A stretch of 64,000 nt of DNA from Alitta virens (lineage: Eukaryota > Annelida > Polychaeta > Phyllodocida > Nereididae), in NCBI GenBank assembly GCA_932294295.1, contig OW028573.1, positions 14,962,155-15,026,154 on the forward strand, written 5' to 3'. The notes under the pieces are model-generated. The model was not told the origin of the DNA, searched no databases, and saw only the letters and a program-made list of their open reading frames with translations. The position numbers were made by a program, and so were the translations under genes. Every line of letters begins with the position of its first letter. Positions within the stretch are counted from its first letter, which is position 1. Positions 54,570 through 64,000 of this stretch are shown here, piece after piece.

Positions 54570-54640
54570 GACACCTTAATGACAAACCCAGATAGCATTC
54601 CAAATCGTATTAACAAAGGGGCGACATCTAATCAGTGCAC
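54570..54640 (+). pseudogene. Inverted partial copy of the exon at 54310-54495
   Basis: ccagatagcattccaaatcg at 54,588-54,607 is the exact sense sequence for PDSIPNR of the neighbouring exon, on the opposite strand. Weaker similarity continues (ttaacaaaggggcgacatc against ttcaacgtcggtgcgatgtc). A stop follows soon after. Confidence 0.5.
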
Positions 54641-55610
54641 ACCTACCAATCTGTAACTTCTTACCTATCTAGTGCAGCTTTTGCATCTAGTGAGAGTTTT
54701 TACCAGTGCATTTATAAATAGCATATGTGTATCCACAGTCTTCATTTCAATGAGTAGATGGTTGGAACTGATGAGGCATGATAGGAAAGATTGTGGCAGA
54801 CTAATAATGGAAAACAATTTCCTCATCATTTGTCCATTGTAACAAAAGAGCGAAGCTCCTTGTCTTTATATTTCTACTGCACCATAAATTCTTTCTAAAT
54901 ACATCACATTTCTAGTGCTGCTTATAATCTTTTCATATGTTGCAACTCATTACTGAATCTTAGGCTTTGGGCATAATTCAACTACATCTGAACAGGACGG
55001 AACACTAAGACTTAATGTATTAAGATAGACAACCAACCAGGTTCATAGAATATTAAAGAAATACTGATGACTATATTAAGTAGGTAAACAGACTTACAAA
55101 CCATGACAAGCCACTGCCAAGGTATAGATTCCATACTGCAGTAAGACTACAATTCTTGAACCTTCAAGCATCTTGTGCAACCTCTAAATATCCTCAGAAT
55201 TACTTCAAATTCACTCTTGTTATTCTTATATATGGGGTTATTCATTGCAGGGTTCTAGTCAATGAATTTCCTACTTTTAATTTTTTATATGTTCTGTTGG
55301 GCCACTCCTGTAGATATGCCTAATAAAGTTAAGTTAGTTACACACTTAATAGTCAGGAATATTGAATTTTTGGTTATTTTAGCCAACAAAGATGTTAGTT
55401 AAATCCTACTTGGAATATAACTAACTCTTTTCAGTGATCTTGCAGCATAAATACTTTTGTAATTGATAATATATATAAAGAATAATTTTTCTGTATCTTC
55501 ATTAAGAACGGTATCGAATGCATATCCTTCATGAAAACATCTTTAGAAATGTTTCTAATGTATATTGTATATACTGCCACGGAAGAAATGAGAGAAAAAA
55601 ATTACATGAA
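54641..55610. other. Noncoding stretch
   Basis: No gene, RNA or strong repeat recognised. Confidence 0.4.
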
Positions 55611-55618
55611 ACTCTAGT

Positions 55619-56684
55619 GTATGGTGGCCGAGGAGTACACTTTGCGGTCTCGTGGTTTCGTGGGGTGACAGTATCCTTCACACCACACCAGTTCCAGCTT
55701 TCGCACCATGCCAATCCCAACTTTAGCACCACGCCGGTCCCAACTTTCGCATCACGACAGTTCCAACTTTCGCACCACGCCAGTCCCAAGTTTAGCACCA
55801 CGCCAGTCCTAGCTTTCGCACTACGCCAGTCCCATCTTTCGCATCACACCAGTCCCAACTTTCGCACCACGCCAGTCGCAAATTTCGCATCGCGACAGTC
55901 CCAACTTACCCATTTTCGCCCCAGAAAAGTACAAACTTTCGTCCCAAGAAGGTACCAACTTCATACCACGAAAGTAGCATCTTTCGTACCACTGAGATTT
56001 TATGCAGATCCACGGATGCCTCTATCATAGATACATCTTATAAGACCAAGAACAATGCTATAGATATTAATCTAGTAAATGACAAAAAACAATCGGCAAG
56101 GGGGCTGGCTGGTTGCCTAAGTTCCTTCCCAAGTGGTCTGGGAGCCTATGTTTATGTGCGATTATCTCTACATGTGATTAACCTAGAATATTGGTTAATG
56201 GATTAGTGGAACTGTGTTTCTTACTTTCTTAGTTATAATAATATCATAATTCTATGGTGTTTAGTTTGGGTACAATCTTGAGTTGAAAAATGATGCAAAA
56301 TGCTTCTAAACTTTTCAAGTTAAAAAAATCGCATTTTATGTCTTTTTCAACTCAATGTGGTAACCAAACTAAAGTCTGTAGAAGTATGATATTAGATGAG
56401 GAGGAAGAGGAGGTGGAGGAGGAAGAGGAGCCACTCTTATAAAGTTGCATACCTGCAGTTAATTGAATTAGCCTTCACTTTTGTGGTTCGAAACCTACCC
56501 TGTCGGGGGTTGACACTTAAATGAATAGCTGCATTACTTTCTTGGTTTGATACTACTACCACTGTCGGGGTATTTTGTGGTGCGAAGGTATTTCGTTGTG
56601 CGCAGGTATTTTGTGGTGCGAAAGTACATACTGTCGGGGGGGCGAAACTTTTGCACCCCAAAGGGTACTCCTCGGCCACTATAC
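55619..56684. mobile_element. Non-autonomous TIR element with internal minisatellite
   Basis: The left end tatggtggccgaggagtac (55,619-55,637) and the reverse complement of the right end (tatagtggccgaggagtacc, 56,665-56,684) match over about 30 bases, continuing CTTTG.GGT. Both ends adjoin degenerate repeats of aactttcgcaccacgccagtccc: left array at 55,670-55,980, right array inverted at 56,570-56,640. An ORF across the left array (to 56,030) is only a translated minisatellite. A purine-rich (GAGGA)n tract lies at 56,397-56,432. Confidence 0.65.
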
Positions 56685-56745
56685 GAGTGTCATTCCAGCT
56701 TTTACAATATACTGCGATCGGGGATTTCCTGACAAGATATTAGAT

Positions 56746-56866
56746 ACAAAAATACCAGAACCGGACCACTACAAAAATACCAGAACCGGACTGGTATTTT
56801 TGTAGTGGTCCGGTTCTGGTATTTTTGTAGTGGTCCGGTTCTGGTATTTTTGTAGTGGTCCGGTTT
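56746..56866. repeat. 25-bp tandem repeat that inverts: foldback palindrome
   Basis: The unit ggtccggttctggtattttt+gtagt occurs about 1.8 times in reverse orientation (56,746-56,790) and then three times forward (56,791-56,866). The two arms meet with essentially no spacer and can form a near-perfect 40-bp hairpin. Confidence 0.9.
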
Positions 56867-56899
56867 TTTAGCGGTCCGCGGACTAGTCCGAGGCAGTCC

Positions 56900-58960
56900 G
56901 GTTCACATCACTAATCCCTAGTTAATATCAAAATTCCTAAAGGTATTATATTTTAGGAAATTTTGTGATATTGATTTAAATCTCAGCTTACTTGATGATA
57001 TCTAGAATAACTGCTAGTTGACGGATAAGTCTCTAGTACTGTACAAGTGCTAAGAAACCAGACAACTTAACAAGGTCCACAAAATGCTGCAAGTGTCGGT
57101 TACAAGTCGTTGCCAAATATTGACTTAACTTGACTCAATTTCCAACAAATTTTTGCAAAATTGACATAATAAATCTTTACTACTTTTCTTATGCTTTCAT
57201 TGTTACTGTATGTCATTTACTTTGTATTTTCTGTTTACATTGTGACACATATGTCATGAATGACACGAAGCTGTCAAAAAAAAAGTATATATTTACTAAC
57301 AAGTGAGTCAACCTTAGTCAAAATTGAAGTAACACTTTCCAAAGGTCTAAAAACTTAAATTTCTAAAAGGTCAGCCTTAACGTCGGTAAAGGTAAGTCTT
57401 TAAAAGTTGCATATACTTTTATTAGTATTCTACTTATAGAGATTTTAAGTGTAGGTTAGACGAGTGGTTGAAAATTAAATGTAACACAGGAATAAAAATA
57501 CCAAATTTTGTTGAAGTCCATGGCAAATATTCAGTTGAACCTATTCTGTTAGGTTGTCCTCGTGTTGAAATAACATTGAGATTAAAAGCTTATATAGTTG
57601 AAGCATCTCCACATTGTTTAAGAATTTCAAGACATAAAATAAAATCATTTTTATTTGGAAATTTTCTTCAGAAAAGTCTGATATGTTCGAGGGCAATCGT
57701 AAATATTCAGTAAATATTTAGGATTGATAATATTTGTCCAACTTAGTACAAGAGTAACATTTGCAGGACCTATAGATATTCATGAGATATAATGAAACAA
57801 TGGCTTAAACTTCTCCAATCATTGTTGAATTATGTCCAACTGCAGTGGAAATAAAAAACAGAAAGATCTGCCCGTTATCTTCTGCAGTTTTTTTTTTTGT
57901 TGGTTCACTGGCTTGAATGATTGTTATTTTGATGTTTTTTGGGTTTTTTTTTTTTGCTTAAAAAAAAAAATTAAATCGCTGTTGCTTTTTATCCAAGCCT
58001 AATGGATAAGTACATACGTACTTTCAATACATCAAATTTTTTTTATCAGTTAACTCACACTTGTGCTGGCATTATATTACTTTTGATGATTGATTCCATG
58101 ATATCCAAAATAAAAAAATCTCTTGGATGATAAGCTGATTACCTTTTTTATGCTCTTTCTATTGTTATTGTGATGTTTATGTCAGTTTGCTTTCGTGGTT
58201 TTTATCACAAAATCAAAACTGAATGGATAACTGCTGACGTACATTGTACTTTAAATTCATCATGTTATTGTACTCCCTTGTTGCCTAATTTATAGACAGT
58301 TATCAGCTCTTTGATGGAATTTTGAATGAATTTCCACCACCCTGTGATAGGCACAGCATAACCTTAGCCCCAAATTGTCATTTTGCATAACCTTAGACCC
58401 AAATTGTCATTATTGCTCTTGATTATAATAAAATATAACTTCCAGGGGTCGTTTTCATTACGTAAGGTTGATTGTTCTTGTGTGAAAAAATACAAGACAA
58501 TGGGTGTATTAATAATGTATTAAGTAATAATTCACTTCAAAAAGGAAAGCATCACATATAAATACAGCCATTAGTGATTATATGACACAAACGTTTTACT
58601 GAGGCTGTCGTCATGTTCCACTTCATAGTATGTACAGTTGCAAATGTGTCACGATTTTTGGTATCTTTTTGGCTTACGTATTTTACATCCTTCAAAAATT
58701 TGTTATTGCTTATTGTGCTCACAATTACTGATATATGATGTATTTTGCAATAGTATTTTGGTATCATTTTGAAATTGGTTAATTTGTATTTAGCAAACAA
58801 TTACTGGTGTATATCACGGAGAAGTTTGTTTTCCAGTTGTTGTTTTTTTTTCCAGATATTGAATTTGCTAATTTCGTATTTTTGCTTTAAGCATGCAGTG
58901 ATTATGATTTTTATTTTCAGTGAACTAATGGTTTAACGAAAACTTTTTTAAATTTAAATT
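56900..58960. other. Noncoding stretch upstream of the aquaporin gene
   Basis: AT-rich with T runs (57,888-57,954). A small duplication, cataaccttag(c/a)cccaaattgtcatt, lies at 58,359-58,410. A possible 5' noncoding exon may end nearby, because the first coding exon starts at an acceptor. No coding gene recognised. Confidence 0.4.
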
Positions 58961-58988
58961 TCAGATTAACAATATCAAATTTCCCAAA

Positions 58989-61900
58989 ATGGGGCTTGGG
59001 CTAATTGGTTTGAAGGAATCATGGGAGGACTTCAAGACTCCAAATTTCTGGAGAGACTGTTTGATGGACTTTTATGTGACTTTCATGTTGCTTTTTGTCA
59101 ACCTGCTTCTTGCAGCTGATACTTCCAATTACAATATGTCGGTTGGCTTAATTACAGGTGAGTCTGACATCTTCTTTGAACCTTCTTTATAGTAAAGGAT
59201 AAAAAAAAACCATTGAAAAATTGACTGTGAATCGTCAGTACTTAATGGAGTAAGTGGTTGCACAATGGGTAGTTGGTGTGCTTTTGATAAAAATCTTTTC
59301 GACTTTTAGATCTTGCCTATATGTTTTCATTTGCTAATTGTATGAACACCCAATTACCCCAAGGGGATATAATAAACTTGACTGACGCGTATATTGTCCA
59401 CAGCCATTTTGAACATGGGAAAGAAGGAGAGAAAGATATTGATGGCAATAATTAGTCAGATTTATCAACAAGTCAGTCATTATTAAGCTCACAAACTAGT
59501 TAGTCGAAGATGGCTATGGCTCAGTCATTCTGAACACACCAGAATGTGAAAAAAACTCATATCCAAGAAATTTCAGTGAAGGGTTGTAACAAAACCTGCC
59601 TATTTGTACAGTAGCACCTGCCTAATTATACAGTGGCACCTGCCTATATACAAGTAGCCAGGTTAATTCACTCTGGCACTGAACTGCGAACAGAGCATAT
59701 CACACGTTGAGCTTACTGCCAAATCCAAAAGCCAATTAAATCGAGTTAAAACAGTTATTGTTTAATTCGTTGAATTTTCATTGTCTTATGATATCAATAT
59801 TTACCATGAGTGATTTTTAAAGTCAATTTAAGGAAAAGAAAGCAAACATACAGTCATAACAGACCAATGATTGACTATAATTGGCTTTAAGCAAAAGAAC
59901 ATCTTTTCATGGCTGACCAAGAATTCAACACAATGCCGATGTTGCAAGCTTACTTGCCTCCAGCTATAATCCCATGAAAGGACACCGTTCGTTAGGCCAC
60001 GGTTTTTTGATCTAAGACTTATGTTTCTCGGAACTTTCTCGGATCGTTTTTCATGAGACGGTCGGTCGGAAAAATAAAAATTAAAATAGAAAATTTACTT
60101 TAAATTTACTCCCCAGAAAATGTTTTTTTTTCATAAATAAATGTGCAATTGTTGATTTATTATTGAGCGGCACTGCAAAAAGTTTGGCCGGTGATGTCGA
60201 GAAACGAAAGATAAAAAAACCTTGGCCTTGATTTAATTCAGTGTTGACAACTTATTTTTCTTTGATTATTTCAGGAATGTGTGTTTTTGCCAACATCGAG
60301 GCTTTTGGTCACGTGCAGTGGGCTGTCATGAATCCTGTGGTAGCCGTAAACTTTATGTTCACAAAGAGGATATCATTTCTGAGATGTAAGTTTTTTCAAT
60401 TAATAATAACAATATGGAAGTTATTGAAGAACTGCCTATACGAGAAAACTGTATACAAATTTAACGTTTTCATTTCTGCTATGGAAAATAAATATTGCTC
60501 TTCATTCGAGACGAAATCATTTTTTTCCAGGTATCTTCTATATTGTGTTTGATCTACTAGCTGCAGTGTGTGTTGCATATTTTATAAAAGTGTAAGTAAT
60601 CTAAGTAATTGCTTTTTCATTCCAATTTACTTGTAACACATTATCCATGCTAGTAGTATAGTCGGTATAGTATAATAAAATACATATATACAACAAACTC
60701 CTATACATGTAAAAGAAGGAAATAAAGAAGAAGAAAATCTTTGAAAGGTTACACAAACACATGTTGTGGTCTTACATGCAAGAGTCTTCAACCTCAGTAA
60801 AGTTAGTGGGACTAATTTTTTTTACCAAACAATTTCAGCATTTTGCCTGAAGAGACGGTCGCGACATTTAGTGTTGCCCGCCCTGGACCTGGGATCTCGG
60901 GGCTACAGGCCATGGCCATTGAATGGGTGATGGTGATTGCTCACCAAGCTGCTATATTAGGCACCCTGGATGATGAGAACAGGGCAGTCATGATTCCAGG
61001 TCTCACCATAGGAATGGTCACATTCGTGGGAATTAGCGCTTCAGTAAGATATCATATTTTTATTTTCATTCTATCAATTTGTTTTAGTTATTTATCATTT
61101 ATAGTTTTACCAAGTATATCTTTTAGCTGGGTTGCTCAACTGTCAGTCCCTGTTTCTTGCACAATGAAAATCTTGACATTCTGAAGTGTCCAGAAGGACT
61201 GACTCCATAGTCATTATGACTAACAAGTAGTCAGCTTTATATAACAAATTAGTCAGCACATGCATTTTTATATTGGGTGGTGGGTGGATTAGGGCTTTAC
61301 GTCCTGTATTTCTGCACCTGATGGGCTAATTAGGACAGGCAGGGACTATGGCAATGAGATGGTGGATAAAACAGCCATACAACTTAGGTTTCTATATATA
61401 GGGGTCACTGACTTAGATGGGTTAAATTGTTAGATTAAGCTGACTTAATTTTTATTCCGAATTACTATAGGGGGATGAAGTCATTCTAGACACGGAAAAA
61501 TGTCTACAGGTACTCAAACTGTCTAAAAGTTTTACGGAAATGCGTAACAAGTTAGTGGCAACGTGGTGGAACCACGTCTCTGTCTATATCCTTTCAATGG
61601 TATTTCCACCTAGTTATTGTGATAGAAGCCTTTGTTTTCATTTATGTAATTTGTAACTCTAGTGGTTTTCTGTTGTATGGTGACTTACCATGAATTCATT
61701 CAAGCATTTAAGCCTCTCCTTCTGATATATTACAACCAAGTTCATAGAGTTGGAAACCAATCTCAAAGACATGGAAGCTAAACTCCAGATGACGTCACGT
61801 GAATGCAGGACTTCCATTAGTTAAGGGAGTCACTCAGCCAACAGGAGTCCTGTATTCACATGACGTCATCTTGAGCTTAGCTTCCACGACTATACGATTT

Positions 61901-63495
61901 GTTTCCAAGTCAATGAAGTTGGCTGTAATCTGATTATACCAATAACTTGTCTATAAAGTATTGTACCACAAATGTTCTCGATAGAGGGAAAATATCTTTA
62001 TATCTTACTACTACGAGTACAGGCATCACTCAAAGTACTCAAGCACTTGACAGACAGACAGACAAATCAATTTTATTTAAGCCAAATCACATTTACAATT
62101 TGTATTAAAAAACATAACTTTAATATATACATGTATGAATGTTGGTGGCTAGGGAGACCCCTCTATAAGTCAGCTATCACCGACGCTATCGTGAGGGCCC
62201 CCCTTGATGTTGGTTCTGCTTAATTGAATACCCAAAATACTGTTATTAAACATCAGACATTGTGTGTTCTTGGTCTTTTAAAAAAAAAAAAATCCGGGAA
62301 TGTTTGTTAAGCAGTATGGCCTCTTAGTTGGTGTTTTTAAACGATAGAAAAATGGACATGATTCAAAACTTTTAAATTTTTAACTTGTTGATAACTTTTC
62401 CAGTTTAAATTCTCTGGAGGAATCTTAAACCCGTTTGTGGTGTTTCACACAGCTATCCTGACTGGGGATTTTTCTACACAGTGGGTAGGTACACACAGTT
62501 TTATTTACATACTTAGAGATATTGTAAGTTGACCAACAGTATGTATAGCTTAATTATTATATAGTTTTTTGACAAGAATTTGTAAACAATTCTTCAGGTG
62601 ATTTTCATGTTGGTGCATAGCTATTGGTGCTTGTACCAATGTGGTTTTGGTAAGGCTAAAAATGTACTTTTCCCTTTCTGAATCTACGTTAAATTCCACC
62701 CGCCACTTGACAGTGCTTGTTGAAAAATGTGAAATGATTTTGTTAGCCTGGGCTGGATCTTTGGTTAACTTAAGTACATATTCTCTGTCCTTTTCTTTTA
62801 GATCTACTGGACAGGAGATTTCCTGGGTGGACTCACTGCATTGCTGATGTACAATTTCTCAGTGTACAACAAAGGATTCTTTAAGGGGGTAACATCAACA
62901 GATGATAAAGAGGAAGAAGGCGATCTTGACACTAAAGATAAACTCTTGGAAAATATTAAAGGTAAGCAAAAAAAACTAAATTTGTAATTTTTGGTTGGTT
63001 CGACATTAATAATTACATGGACCTGGTTAAGCCATGGTGACTATAAAAAAAACTATACAATATCATTCAAATGATTTTCCACTAGGTGGGTTTTAAGGGT
63101 CAACATCCTACCAAGTAATTTGCTACCTTTACGCTGATTTTTTTTTTTTTCGGCTGAGATTTTGTCAGTCGATAAAAAAAAATCTTCATTGGCTTAACGG
63201 GTTAGTCAATGTGACCAGTGACATCCATGAAATAGACTAAAGTTAACTTGTTGGATATTGCTGACTTGCTTGTAAGGCCAGTAGGGTCAGTCATTATCGA
63301 CAAAGTAAAAATGTCTAAAGTTGGATGATCCCCCCCCCCCAAAAAAAAAAAAGAAAAAAAAAGAAAAGCAAGCTGGCTTGACTAACCTTTCTTCTCAAAA
63401 GAGTTTTTCGGTGATTAATCTTTTCAGACAAAAAGAAGGATGACAGAAATGGAAATATTGATGAACCTGGTGATGTTTGGGAAAGTCAGGCATGA
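58989..63495 (+). CDS. Aquaporin-family (MIP) protein with altered NPA boxes, seven exons, 284 aa
   Basis: Exons: 58989-59157 (exon begins at 58965), 60275-60385, 60531-60591, 60839-61043, 62404-62484, 62802-62961, 63428-63495; phases agree. Six hydrophobic helices and the MIP layout are clear. These include FYVTFMLLFVNLLL (TM1), GHVQWAVMNPVVAVNFMFTK (loop B), ISFLRCIFYIVFDLLAAV (TM3), IEWVMVIAHQAAIL (TM4), FSGGILNPFVVFHTAI (loop E) and WIYWTGDFLGGLTALLMYNF (TM6). An acidic/basic cytoplasmic tail follows. Compared with water channels, NPA is NPV in loop B and NPF in loop E. The arginine that follows the second box is Val, and TM5 lacks the filter histidine (GLTIGMVTF). Length is normal and no frame is broken, so these look like real substitutions. 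Transport specificity cannot be inferred. Confidence 0.85.
59589..59652. repeat. Short tandem repeat in aquaporin intron 1
   Basis: Three copies of a unit of about 25 bp (cctgcctattt.tacagt.gca). Confidence 0.75.
61275..61390 (-). mobile_element. tRNA-Gly-derived SINE, 5'-truncated copy 4
   Basis: The minus strand carries the SINE body and tail (ccacccaccacc end, cgtaaagccctaat, gtgcagaaatacagg, cctgtcctaattagccc, tctcattgcca) but no tRNA head. Lies in an aquaporin intron. Confidence 0.85.
61729..61929. mobile_element. Palindromic MITE, long copy, in aquaporin intron
   Basis: The arms begin attaca(a/g)ccaa(g/c)ttcat.ga.ttggaaac and remain complementary for about 85 bp to the centre near 61,825. 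Each arm contains a TGACGTCA octamer. A likely target duplication resembling CTGAT borders both sides. The short relative is at 33,486. Confidence 0.8.
62047..62220 (-). mobile_element. LINE 3'-end fragment with (GACA)n tail
   Basis: On the minus strand the sequence runs through gaggggtctccctagccacc... to ggcttaaataaaattgattt and then (GTCT)n. This matches the design of the tail at 53,931. Truncated non-LTR relic. Confidence 0.5.
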
Positions 63496-64000
63496 GTTAA
63501 TTGTCAACAGTTTTGTATTTTAGTAACTTGTACTTTTAATTCACTTTAATTCACACAGATATGTAATTGTGTTTGACAATCGTGAACCTGTACAAGCAAC
63601 TTTTGACTCATATTGAGGTAAATAAGGCGAATTGAAAATTCGTCTATATTACTACATGTTGTATTTGTAAAAGATCTGATTTGTTGAACTGTTGTATGTT
63701 TGTTATTATATATATTTTTGTATTTGTAATACCCTATGTTAGATGAAATGATAGGTGCCTTTAAATTAACATGTCATACGAAATCCGCCGATTTATACTT
63801 AATTTTACACTGCTATTAGGTTACTGAGTAATCAATATTTTTCATTGTTATGTGTTGCATATAACGTTCAATGCTGCACAAATTGCTATCGTTAAACTGA
63901 AGTCCTAAGTCCTAAACAGTTGGTGCTATGTTGCTGAAAAATAAAATTTTGTCATAAAACCCTCTGATCATATTCCTTTTTAAAAGTGTATTAAGGCAAC
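63496..64000 (+). terminator. Aquaporin 3' UTR with poly(A) signal
   Basis: AT-rich sequence after the stop codon. An AATAAA lies at about 63,940-63,945 near the right edge. Nothing else recognised. Confidence 0.5.

Noticed and set aside
55518..56030. 170-codon plus-strand ORF with His/Ser/Thr/Pro repeats
   Set aside because: It is a translated minisatellite inside a TIR element; its repeat unit is the DNA unit aactttcgcaccacgccagtccc and there is no splice or promoter support.
57468..57713. 82-codon plus-strand ORF before the aquaporin gene
   Set aside because: AT-rich chance frame without splice support or known motif.

Overview
This is nuclear DNA from an animal, most likely a marine invertebrate. 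It is AT-rich and intron-dense, with GT-AG introns, tRNA-derived SINEs, LINE tails, a PIF/Harbinger DNA transposon and eukaryotic Pol III tRNA genes. It has no operons, CRISPR arrays or other prokaryotic features. The phylum cannot be fixed from the sequence alone.

Layout. (1) 0.3-25.1 kb, minus strand: the first 35 coding exons of a divergent dynein heavy chain (DNHD1-like). They run from a likely initiator Met at 25060 to the AAA1 Walker A motif, and the gene leaves the window on the left. Every exon boundary was checked for splice sites and phase; together they give 1,799 uninterrupted codons. (2) Two of its introns hold foreign genes. The 7.1-12.3 kb intron carries a 4.2-kb Harbinger transposon with perfect 45-bp TIRs, a TAA target duplication, an intact SANT/Myb-like gene and a core-deleted transposase. 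The 16.9-21.3 kb intron holds a complete four-exon gene on the opposite strand. It encodes a 609-aa protein related to the NRF1/EWG DNA-binding family, with three copies of the WG..KPxWWPxxxPW module, one per phase-0 exon. This is the most unusual gene in the window. (3) 25.1-27.6 kb: a divergent intergenic region, then CCDC34 on the plus strand (27.6-29.3 kb). The human relatives of both flanking genes are linked to sperm-flagellum formation. (4) 30.4-34.1 kb, minus strand: a nine-exon aldo-keto reductase with all four catalytic residues. (5) 34.1-48 kb: the AKR promoter and upstream region, including a tRNA-Thr(AGT) gene, is present in two further copies. One copy retains an orphan AKR exon 1. 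The copies are interrupted by SINEs and by a TA-flanked DNA element whose empty site survives in a sister copy. A broken cysteine-peptidase-like gene lies at 41.9-42.7 kb. (6) 48-58.9 kb: gene-poor, with LINE relics, minisatellites, foldback elements and two orphan-looking coding exons of an unrecognised minus-strand gene. (7) 59.0-63.5 kb, plus strand: a seven-exon aquaporin-family gene in which both NPA boxes are altered (NPV and NPF) and the selectivity-filter arginine is missing.

Apart from the shared ciliary/flagellar theme of the dynein-like gene and CCDC34, the genes do not form an evident pathway. The right half is mainly a record of local duplication and transposon activity.
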